64,000 bases of DNA from the NCBI RefSeq assembly GCF_029688925.1, contig NZ_JARUKY010000024.1, forward strand, positions 1 to 64,000, read 5' to 3'. Positions 34,064-41,518 of this stretch are shown here, in pieces; position 1 is the first letter of the stretch; every line of letters starts with the position of its first letter. Source of the stretch: Evansella sp. AB-P1 (GTDB taxonomy: Bacteria > Bacillota > Bacilli > Bacillales > Salisediminibacteriaceae). The notes below the pieces were generated by a model. That model was not told the origin of the DNA, made no database searches, and saw only the letters and a program-made list of their open reading frames with translations. A program made the position numbers and the translations under genes.

Positions 34064-35869
34064 CTACTGGAAGCTTTTTTCTAGTTCATCAACAAGAGTG
34101 CCTACATAATCCACAGCAAGACGAATAGAATCTGGATTTGTCATGTCGACCCCTGCGTGCTCCATTAATTCTTGAGGAGTTTTTGTGCCTCCAGCCTTCA
34201 GAACCTCTAACCAACGATCAACTACAGGCTGACCTTCCTCTTGAATCTTTTTAGCCACAGTAGTAGAAGCTGTAAGTCCTGCTGAATATGTGTACGGATA
34301 TAAGCCCATATAATAATGAGGTTGTCTCATCCATGTAAGTCCTGCATATTCATCTAATTCAACAGCATCACCCCAGAATCCTTGAAGTACTTCGTGCTTA
34401 ATTCCTGTTAGTGTTGCAGCAGTATGTGGCTTCCCTTCCTCTGCATGCTTATATACTCGACGTTGGAATTCTCCTTCTAATAAATGAGTAACGAAGTTAT
34501 GGTAGTATGTTCCAAGGGATTGTAAGATTACCCATCGTCGCATTTGTGGATCATCTGTTGTTTTTAGTAAATGGTCTCTTAATAACATTTCGTTCATTGT
34601 AGAAGGTGCTTCTACAAAATACGTTGATGGTCTTGTATCTCCAACACGTTGATAGTGATTTGCTAAATAGAAATGACCAGCATGTCCTAATTCATGGGTA
34701 AGGATAAAGGCACCTCTCATCGTATCCTTCCATGTCATTAAAATAAATGGATGTGCTCCGTAAGGACTTGAACAGAATGCCCCTGTCATTTTGCCTACGT
34801 TATCTGCTCGATCTACCCATCGTTCTGATAGTGCTTTTTCCATAATATTTAAATATTCTGGCCCCATGACTTGTAGGGAGTCTAATATAATTTGTGATAC
34901 TTTTTCATACGTTGTCTCAGGTTGAAATTCAGGATCAAGAGGTGCCTTTAAATCGCAAAATTTCATTTCATTTAGTTGAAGCTGCTGTTTTTTTAATTTA
35001 GCTAAACGTCTCATATGAGGCGCTAATTCTTTATAAATGATGTTTAATTGGTTTTCGTACATTTCAATGCTTACTTTTTGAGGTTGTAAAAGCATATGTG
35101 TAACGGATGGATAATTTCTAATCTTAGCTAAAGCTACTTGTTTTTTTATTTCTGTAGCATAAACAGAAGCATACGTATTTTCATAATTCTTTAAAGTTTT
35201 TACGAAGGAATCATAGGCATTTCTTCGTTCCTCTGTGTTAGGAGAAAGTTCGTATTTATCTTCAAATAAGGCAAAGGATAGTGGTTGCTCTTTGCCATCA
35301 CCATCGACGAAAGAATCGAAAGTCATATCCGAAGATTTACTCGTTGAATAGATTCGGTATGGTGCATCGTGTACTTCTCCTAATGATGCTAAAATTTCCT
35401 CTGTTTCAGGAGATAGGGAATAAGGTTTCTTTTCAAGAATTGTTTCTAATGGTATGCGATAATCTTCTAGCCCTTTTTCTTCCTGAAAATAAGCATTAAT
35501 TTTCTCATCAGATAATGATAAAATCTCGGACTGGATAAATGCTAAGGCTGTGTTAATTCTAGTAACTGTACTACTTAACAGGGCAAAATTACTTTGTGAT
35601 TCTGGGTTTGTTCCATCCTCTGTTAATTTAAGATGAGCATAGGTGCTAACTAGAATTAATCGCTGTTGGAATTTCTCTTGGGCTTGGAGACATTGATAAA
35701 GGTTTTCTACACCATCATTAAAGGTACCTTTATATTTTGTAACATCCGTAAGGGAATCTTCTAAGTCTTTTAATTCCTTTTCCCATGCCTCTTTTGAAGA
35801 AAAGAGATCTTCAATTTTCCATGTTTCCTCTTCTTTTACTTCATGCCTCTTTGTTAACTCTACCGACAT
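34064..35869 (-). CDS. pepF: Oligoendopeptidase F (M3 metallopeptidase)
   Basis: 601-residue cytoplasmic zinc peptidase that hydrolyses oligopeptides. The zinc motif HELGH (in FILTHELGHAGHFYLANH) is at about residues 385-390. N-terminal PepF lobe and C-terminal M3 catalytic lobe are both complete. ATG 35869 is used since AAAGGAGTG lies six bases upstream; a GTG three codons earlier falls within that signal. Monocistronic, converging on the ferritin-like gene. Possible role in peptide turnover during sporulation or nutrition, by family knowledge. Confidence 0.93.
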   Translation of the reverse strand: MSVELTKRHEVKEEETWKIEDLFSSKEAWEKELKDLEDSLTDVTKYKGTFNDGVENLYQCLQAQEKFQQRLILVSTYAHLKLTEDGTNPESQSNFALLSSTVTRINTALAFIQSEILSLSDEKINAYFQEEKGLEDYRIPLETILEKKPYSLSPETEEILASLGEVHDAPYRIYSTSKSSDMTFDSFVDGDGKEQPLSFALFEDKYELSPNTEERRNAYDSFVKTLKNYENTYASVYATEIKKQVALAKIRNYPSVTHMLLQPQKVSIEMYENQLNIIYKELAPHMRRLAKLKKQQLQLNEMKFCDLKAPLDPEFQPETTYEKVSQIILDSLQVMGPEYLNIMEKALSERWVDRADNVGKMTGAFCSSPYGAHPFILMTWKDTMRGAFILTHELGHAGHFYLANHYQRVGDTRPSTYFVEAPSTMNEMLLRDHLLKTTDDPQMRRWVILQSLGTYYHNFVTHLLEGEFQRRVYKHAEEGKPHTAATLTGIKHEVLQGFWGDAVELDEYAGLTWMRQPHYYMGLYPYTYSAGLTASTTVAKKIQEEGQPVVDRWLEVLKAGGTKTPQELMEHAGVDMTNPDSIRLAVDYVGTLVDELEKSFQ

Positions 35870-35974
35870 GTAGTTCACTCCTTTTTTATTTCGATTTCCG
35901 AATTAATTGTTATTATACTATATCTAGATTGAGAAAAATATAATCTATTTGAATTTTTTAGAAAAGTTTACACA

Positions 35975-36192
35975 ACAGGGGAGACCTCCATACAAGTGAA
36001 ACTTGCACCATGGAGGATGAAAATAATTTTAATTCAACTGGAATGAGTGGAATCCCAAGAGACACCGCAGGGAGTGGAACGACCGAGGAGGCTTGGCAGG
36101 TCGTCCGCGGTAAAGAAGACACTGTAATTGCGAACGAAAGTGAAGCAGAGCAGATGTCACACTTATACCCTTGTGGTGAAGGAAAGCTAAGT
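35975..36192. repeat. Intergenic repeat, copy B
   Basis: GC-rich unit starting GGGGAGACCTCCATACAAGT and containing CAAGT-GAA-ACTTG followed by CACCATGGAGGATGAAAAT. It shares that start with 48.1 and 48.3 kb, and its second half (CGGTAAAGAAGACACTGT...CAGATGTC-CACTTAT-CC-TGTGGTGAA) with the reverse strand at 48.15-48.22 kb. The frame 36010-36201 across it is not a gene. Confidence 0.7.
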
Positions 36193-36275
36193 GGGGTGTA
36201 GGGAATGATTAACCTGCCCTATATTTGCGAATACCATTAATTTTGATAACAGCTATTTTCAGTGTATTCATAGAA

Positions 36276-36306
36276 AAAGCTAGCAAGGAATGTCCATGCT
36301 AGCTTT
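36276..36306 (-). terminator. Terminator of the minus-strand membrane protein gene
   Basis: AAAGCTAGCA and TGCTAGCTTT form a ten-base-pair stem; on the minus strand the stem is followed by TTC after five T. Confidence 0.8.
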
Positions 36307-36317
36307 AATACCATTAT

Positions 36318-37859
36318 TTAAAAGATAAATAGGGAACCAATAACTCCAACTACTCCAATTATTGCTAATACGTATACTGGCTTAATTGGCATTTCACCAT
36401 CGTTTTCCATTGCTCTACCGAACATGAAGAATACAAGTGGATGAACAAGGAAAGGCATAGAAAAGATAAATGGAATAAGTAATGCAGCATCTGCTCCAAA
36501 CATACCTTCTTGAATGGCAGCGAATAAACCAAAGTGAGAAATAGCACTTGATTGAGCCATTGCAGCATAATCAAATGGCATCTGACTTAAGCTTAATAGG
36601 AACAATCCACCGAAAACAGCCATTATTTGCCAACCGAATGAAAAGATCATTAGTGCATTTACTTCTTTTGCGTCATTGCCATTTGCGTTTCTCATTTTAA
36701 TTAATGAGAGAATTGTTAATCCAATACCAATAAGTACAAGAATAATGGTTGGAATTATCCATAGCTTACCAAGGTCAGCACTGACAGCTAAAATCGAGAA
36801 AACGAAAATATGTCCGAAGAACGGTATATTGATCATAATTGGTGCTCGTTTTGCAGCAATTGAACCGAAGTCACCAGCTGTACAAGCTCCTGTTAATCCA
36901 GAATGGGATAATGCTCCAGCCATACCTGGCGCTAAGTTTCTAGCATTTGCTGTTTTAGCAATCCATATTAGGAGGGCAATTCCTCCAAACATCCAAAATA
37001 ACTGACCGAAAAACCCATAAGTTAGGACAGAATTCATTCCTTCAATAGCAAAAGCATCACCAATTCTTGATCCTCCGACCATAAAGTTACCAGCTAAAAC
37101 AACTGGGATACCTGCAAATAATAAGGAACGTAGTGTAGGTCCAAAATGCCAGCGGTAGCAAATGGCACCTAGTGCTGCAGAAATCATCATCGCAAAGAAA
37201 ATTTGTGGTAATGCGATTAGTGGTTGAATAATTGCAGCAACATGGAACGAAAGGAATAAAACTACAATAATCATAAAGATTTCAATGACACCTTTACGGA
37301 TGTATTGATGCTTGTTTTTTATTTTCGCTTTGTTATCAATTAATATAATAGAGCCTATTAAACCGATATATGCGATTAGTGGGTAATAATTGGATAATTC
37401 ATTTAAATTCCCACCCGTACCAAGTAAAATCCGCGATACTCCTTCAATACCTAATAAAATGAATAAAGCGCGAATAATAAAAACAAATTGTGTTCTTGAT
37501 GTTCCTAAAACTGTTTCTTCATCAGATGGGACTACAAAATCATCTTTATCAACTTCTTTTTTACCTAGAATTTTTCGAAGTTCTTGTCCACCCACGAAGA
37601 ATGTTGCGATCAATGCAATAATAGTAGTACCAGCCATAAGGTTAACAAATGGGAATTCAGGGAGACCCGGTGTTGCAACGTCACTTATGACAAGTATGTA
37701 CCCCATTGCTAACCCGAAAATAACAATAATTAAAATAGGGGAATATCTTGTTCCAGCAACAACAGTTCTAGATATTAGAACCATTGGTATAAGGAATAAA
37801 AGAATAATCCAGAATTGATTCAATAATTGCAAATGCGAAATTTGTTCTATCATGTCCAT
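36318..37859 (-). CDS. Unidentified polytopic membrane protein, transporter-like
   Basis: 513 residues with about 12-13 hydrophobic helices spread over the whole length, one short cytoplasmic loop (KKEVDKDDFVVPSDEETVLGTSR, about residues 99-121) and glycine-rich segments GNFMVGGSRIGDAF and ALSHSGLTGACTAGDFGSIAAKRAP that look like substrate or ion-binding re-entrant loops. This suggests a secondary transporter, perhaps of the ion-coupled carboxylate/glutamate class. I cannot name the family with confidence. Single gene with terminator; AGGAGC lies upstream of the ATG. Confidence 0.55.
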   Translation of the reverse strand: MDMIEQISHLQLLNQFWIILLFLIPMVLISRTVVAGTRYSPILIIVIFGLAMGYILVISDVATPGLPEFPFVNLMAGTTIIALIATFFVGGQELRKILGKKEVDKDDFVVPSDEETVLGTSRTQFVFIIRALFILLGIEGVSRILLGTGGNLNELSNYYPLIAYIGLIGSIILIDNKAKIKNKHQYIRKGVIEIFMIIVVLFLSFHVAAIIQPLIALPQIFFAMMISAALGAICYRWHFGPTLRSLLFAGIPVVLAGNFMVGGSRIGDAFAIEGMNSVLTYGFFGQLFWMFGGIALLIWIAKTANARNLAPGMAGALSHSGLTGACTAGDFGSIAAKRAPIMINIPFFGHIFVFSILAVSADLGKLWIIPTIILVLIGIGLTILSLIKMRNANGNDAKEVNALMIFSFGWQIMAVFGGLFLLSLSQMPFDYAAMAQSSAISHFGLFAAIQEGMFGADAALLIPFIFSMPFLVHPLVFFMFGRAMENDGEMPIKPVYVLAIIGVVGVIGSLFIF

Positions 37860-38145
37860 TTTAGTGCTCCTTTGTCTAATTGTTTATTCCAAATAATAAT
37901 ATTATCCTATATGATATAGAAGGTAAATGAGTTTTAAAAATAAAGTATAACAATTTTGTAAACAGAATTTTTTCTCAATATATTGTTTTACTATGAAGGT
38001 AATATTATGAATTATTTTCTTGATTGGATGGTTAGCATAAAGGGTTGATAAAAGTAAAAACTAATTAAAAGCACTAGAATACGTTGCAAAATTCTTTTTT
38101 GGAAGTATTAGAATGAATTTCATATATAGAAATTTGTTGAAAAAG

Positions 38146-38388
38146 ACGAACATTATTTTCGATTGCAGTGGTAGGCGGCGACTCTAGGGACGAGCATTTG
38201 CTTCATGAATAAGCTTCGAGTTGTCTCGACGCATCTATCAACAGAGCAATACTAGTAGCGGCAGAGACAGGACCATGTGCTTTAGCTGTATACAAAATGT
38301 CTAGTGGGAGGTTGAATCCGTGCCCGCAGAAAGCGTCCGTCTGAATGGGAGATCGAATTATATTTAATTTTTTTGTATAGTTGTTCGT
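38146..38388. repeat. Intergenic repeat, copy C, with terminal inverted repeats
   Basis: A 243-base unit bounded by ACGAACA and TGTTCGT, homologous to copy A. Its inner segment differs: it has CCGTGCCCGCAGAAAGCGTCCG instead of the GTCCACAGGACATGGGC module. Flanks are also alike (GAATGAATTTCATA before, GAAATTGACTCA after). The rest of the gap 37860-38612 holds the promoter at 38467 and AT-rich sequence without a gene. Confidence 0.7.
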
Positions 38389-38466
38389 GTTTAGAATGAA
38401 ATAGTGAATTATGAAATTGACTCATTAAGTTAAAGAAATAAAAAAAATTCAAATAAAAGTTAACCG

Positions 38467-38495
38467 TTGACACATTAATAATACCGTCATATACT
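38467..38495 (+). promoter_or_regulatory. Consensus sigma-A promoter of the SsuABC-like operon
   Basis: TTGACA at 38467-38472 and TATACT at 38490-38495 with exactly 17 bases between. Transcription would start near 38503, leaving a leader of about 110 bases before the ATPase gene. Confidence 0.82.
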
Positions 38496-38612
38496 AAACA
38501 TATTAATTCCGATCAATATTATAAGGATTATAGTTTTTAAAATTAAAATTGAAATTTATCACATAAATGATTTTATATTTATAAAAGGCTTTTGTAATAA
38601 GGGGGATTACAA

Positions 38613-39458
38613 ATGGAGAAGGTCCATATTAAAAATGTTGAAAAAACCTTCAATAATAAAGAGAAGAATGAGAGTTTTACTGTTTTTGATGATATATCAT
38701 TAACAGTTGAATCTGGTGAATTCGTATCACTACTTGGGCCATCAGGCTGTGGGAAATCAACATTATTAAATATTGTAGCAGGTCTCGATGATGCTTCTAA
38801 TGGAGAAGTGTACGTTGGTGATAAAAAAGTAACGAAGCCAGGATCAGATAGAGGAGTAGTTTTTCAAGAAGCTGCTTTAATGCCATGGTTAACAGCATTA
38901 GAAAATGTTGCATTCGCTTTAAGAAAAAAGATGAAGAAAACTGAAGCGAAGGAGCATGCAAAAAAATATTTGAAGTTGGTCCATTTAAGTAAATTTATGA
39001 ATTCCTATCCACATGAACTATCTGGTGGAATGAAGCAACGTGTTGCTATAGCGAGAGCATTAGCGATGGATCCGAAGATATTATTAATGGATGAACCTTT
39101 TGGAGCTTTAGATGAACAAACTAGAACGATGCTTCATAAAGAAGTTCAATTTATATGGGAAGAAACGAAAAAGACAATTATTTTTGTGACACATAATATT
39201 CGAGAATCAATTTTGTTATCTGATCGAATTGTCCTTATGGGAACGCGCCCAGGAGGAATTCGAAAAATATATCCAGTAGATCTACCACGTCCAAGAATAC
39301 CGTCATCTCCAGAATTTGCAAAGATGGAAGAGGATATTATGGAAATACTCGGTGGAGAAATTGAGAAGGTCATGAGGGAGGAAATGGGTGATGATTTCAA
39401 TAGTAAGAAGGCTTCTCTTCTTTACGGCACTAATCACAATATGGGAGATCATATATAG
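38613..39458 (+). CDS. ABC importer ATPase, SsuB/TauB/NrtD type
   Basis: 281 residues. Walker A LLGPSGCGKST near residue 42, Q-loop VVFQEAALMPW, signature LSGGMKQRVAIARALA, Walker B ILLMDEPFGALDEQTR and switch His in FVTHNIRESI. The QEAALMPW and MGTRPGGI phrases are characteristic of the nitrate/sulfonate/taurine family. GGGGG precedes the ATG. First gene of a three-gene importer operon. The 3' end overlaps the permease by 71 bases. Confidence 0.9.
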   Translation: MEKVHIKNVEKTFNNKEKNESFTVFDDISLTVESGEFVSLLGPSGCGKSTLLNIVAGLDDASNGEVYVGDKKVTKPGSDRGVVFQEAALMPWLTALENVAFALRKKMKKTEAKEHAKKYLKLVHLSKFMNSYPHELSGGMKQRVAIARALAMDPKILLMDEPFGALDEQTRTMLHKEVQFIWEETKKTIIFVTHNIRESILLSDRIVLMGTRPGGIRKIYPVDLPRPRIPSSPEFAKMEEDIMEILGGEIEKVMREEMGDDFNSKKASLLYGTNHNMGDHI

Positions 39459-40158
39459 AGTAAATCTTGATTTACAGTTTTGGTCTGTCAACCTATTCCC
39501 TTCTCCATTATTATCAGTAGAAGCATTGTATACAGGTTTTTTTGAAACAGGTATTTTATGGAATGCTTTAACAGAAAGTATGCAAAGAATTGCTTTAGGC
39601 TTTAGTTTAGCTGTAATGATTGGAGCAATATTAGGTATCTTAATCGGTGTTTCAAAAATTGCTGATGAAACATTAGGGACTTTAGTGATTGCACTACAAT
39701 CAGTTCCTAGTATTGTTTGGTTACCAATTGCACTTGTTATACTTGGCCCTGGTCCTGGAATAATTTTTGTTGTAGTCCTTGGGGGTACGTGGCCAATGAC
39801 AATGAATATGAGAATGGGAATTAAAAATGTTCAACCAATATTGATACGAGCAGCAAAAACAATGGGATATAATCGTTCAGAGTTAGTTTGGAAGGTAATG
39901 ATCCCAGCATCAATACCATCTGCGTTGACTGGAGCAAGACTTGCTTGGGCCTTTGCTTGGCGCGCCTTAATGGCAGCAGAATTACTTGGTCGAGGTGGTT
40001 TAGGTAGAACATTAATGGATGCTAGAGACTTTTTTAATATGGAATTAGTTATTGCTATTATGGTGATTATTTCAGTTATAGGTTTAATTATGGAGTATTT
40101 TGTATTTAGAAAAATAGAACAACGTGTACTTTCAAGATGGGGATTAGGAAAACAATAA
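39388..40158 (+). CDS. ABC importer permease, SsuC/TauC type
   Basis: 256 residues with six membrane helices and the binding-protein-dependent permease loop (RAAKTMGYNRSELVWKVMIPASIPSALTGARLAWAFAW, EAA-type). The ATG at 39388 has AGGGAGG upstream inside the ATPase gene; this gives the natural N-terminus with its first helix (RRLLFFTALITIWEIIYR), so the long 71-base overlap is probably real. Partner of the ATPase and lipoprotein on either side. Confidence 0.88.
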   Translation: MMISIVRRLLFFTALITIWEIIYRVNLDLQFWSVNLFPSPLLSVEALYTGFFETGILWNALTESMQRIALGFSLAVMIGAILGILIGVSKIADETLGTLVIALQSVPSIVWLPIALVILGPGPGIIFVVVLGGTWPMTMNMRMGIKNVQPILIRAAKTMGYNRSELVWKVMIPASIPSALTGARLAWAFAWRALMAAELLGRGGLGRTLMDARDFFNMELVIAIMVIISVIGLIMEYFVFRKIEQRVLSRWGLGKQ

Positions 40159-40194
40159 TAAAAAATGTGTAAATACAAAGAGGAGGAACACAAC

Positions 40195-41223
40195 ATGAAA
40201 AAATTTCGTAACTTATTAATTGCTGTTAGTGCTTTGTTCGTCATTACTGCTTGCGGACAAGGGAATGATAATGATGGAGTATCTGGGGATAATGGTGTAT
40301 CAGGTGGAGACATTACAATAGGATATTTTCCTAACTTAGATCATGCAGCAGGGATTATTGGAAAAGAAAAGGGTTATTTTGAAGAAGAATTGGTAGATTA
40401 CAATGTCGATTTCCAAAATTTCCCGAATGGTAACGATTTTATTGAAGCATTAGATGTTGGTGAAATTGAATTAGGTTATGTTGGACCTGGTCCAGCAATT
40501 AATTACTTCTTATCAGGTGGAGATGTAGTCGTAATTGGTGCAGCTGCAAATGGTGCAACACTTATTGTATCTCGCGAAGATTCTGGTATTCTATCGTTAG
40601 AAGATTTTGACGGAAAGTCATTTTGTACACCTGGAAATGGATGTACACATAATGTTCAATTAGAAATTATGTTACAAGAAATTGGTTTAAAGAGTAGTCG
40701 ATTAAGTGGTGGAACAGTTGAACACCAACCAAGGGTGAATCCGGCAAGTATGGTTGGAATGTTTGAACAAGGTCAAATTGATGCAGCAGCAGCTCCAGAA
40801 CCATGGGGAACGTTACTGGTTGAGGAACACAATGCAAATGTTGTAGCAGAGTGGAATGATGTATTTTTAGGGGAAGAATTAGCAAGTGTTGTAATCGTAA
40901 CGACTAATACGTTCCTTGAAAATAACCCGGAAGCAGTAGAGCAAGCATTACGTGCTCATAAACGAGCAGTAGATTATACACATGAAAACACTGAAGATAC
41001 GTTACACACTGTGAATGAATTGATCTTTGAATTAGCCCAAACACGTTTACCTGACCATGTGTTAGAGAAAGCATGGGATCGTATGGTCATTACGACAGAA
41101 ACACATGCTGATGCTTTACAAGCTTGGGCTAACGCATCGTATGAACTGCAATTTATGGATGTAGATCCTGATTTAGATGGATTTGTAGATACTTCCATTT
41201 TAGATCGTATAGTAGGAGAATAA
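40195..41223 (+). CDS. Substrate-binding lipoprotein, SsuA/NrtA-like
   Basis: 342 residues from ATG 40195 (AGAGGAGGAACACAAC upstream). Lipoprotein signal peptide with lipobox VITACGQ; Cys is about residue 20, followed by a disordered Gly/Asn/Asp linker. The NMT1/SsuA-like fold begins ITIGYFPNLDHAAGIIGKEKGYFEEE and includes ELGYVGPGPAINYFLSGG and AAPEPWGTLL. The substrate could be an alkanesulfonate, nitrate or another small organic anion; no downstream monooxygenase genes are present to decide. A terminator follows at 41237. Confidence 0.85.
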   Translation: MKKFRNLLIAVSALFVITACGQGNDNDGVSGDNGVSGGDITIGYFPNLDHAAGIIGKEKGYFEEELVDYNVDFQNFPNGNDFIEALDVGEIELGYVGPGPAINYFLSGGDVVVIGAAANGATLIVSREDSGILSLEDFDGKSFCTPGNGCTHNVQLEIMLQEIGLKSSRLSGGTVEHQPRVNPASMVGMFEQGQIDAAAAPEPWGTLLVEEHNANVVAEWNDVFLGEELASVVIVTTNTFLENNPEAVEQALRAHKRAVDYTHENTEDTLHTVNELIFELAQTRLPDHVLEKAWDRMVITTETHADALQAWANASYELQFMDVDPDLDGFVDTSILDRIVGE

Positions 41224-41236
41224 TTGGAGAATAGTG

Positions 41237-41266
41237 AAAAACCCTTCGATAAAATCGAGGGGTTTT
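41237..41266 (+). terminator. Terminator of the SsuABC-like operon
   Basis: AAAACCCTTCGAT and ATCGAGGGGTTTT pair around a short A loop, followed by ATTTT. Confidence 0.85.
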
Positions 41267-41334
41267 ATTTTCGTTTATTACAGTTAGTATAAAATGGTAA
41301 CAAAATGTTCACAATGAAAACGCTTCATCAATTT

Positions 41335-41352
41335 ATGTGAAAGACTTCACAA
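41335..41352. promoter_or_regulatory. Rex-type operator 1 upstream of adhE
   Basis: ATGTGAAAGACTTCACAA fits the Rex consensus TTGTGAA-N4-TTCACAA with one change. It lies about 30 bases upstream of a TATAAT (41384-41389), so bound Rex would block the promoter region. Confidence 0.68.
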
Positions 41353-41475
41353 ATTTGTCATAGCTATTTTAAACCTCACCTTTTATAATGATCACATAAG
41401 GAATTAGCAAGTAATTTCTTCCAAAATATCTTCTGACTTGTTAATTCAAATAAAACAATTCACTTAAACTTCATT

Positions 41476-41493
41476 ATGTGAATAATTTCACAT
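41476..41493. promoter_or_regulatory. Rex-type operator 2 upstream of adhE
   Basis: ATGTGAATAATTTCACAT is a perfect TGTGAA-N4-TTCACA palindrome, extended to 24 bases of symmetry at 41473-41496. It lies 26 bases before the adhE start. Rex senses the NADH/NAD ratio and derepresses fermentation genes when NADH is high. Confidence 0.72.
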
Positions 41494-41518
41494 AATAGGC
41501 GAATGGGAGGTAATTAAC

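Noticed and set aside
36010-36201. 63-codon open frame upstream of the transporter-like gene
   Set aside because: It lies entirely in intergenic repeat copy B and shows no ribosome binding site or protein-like conservation with the related unit at 48.2 kb.
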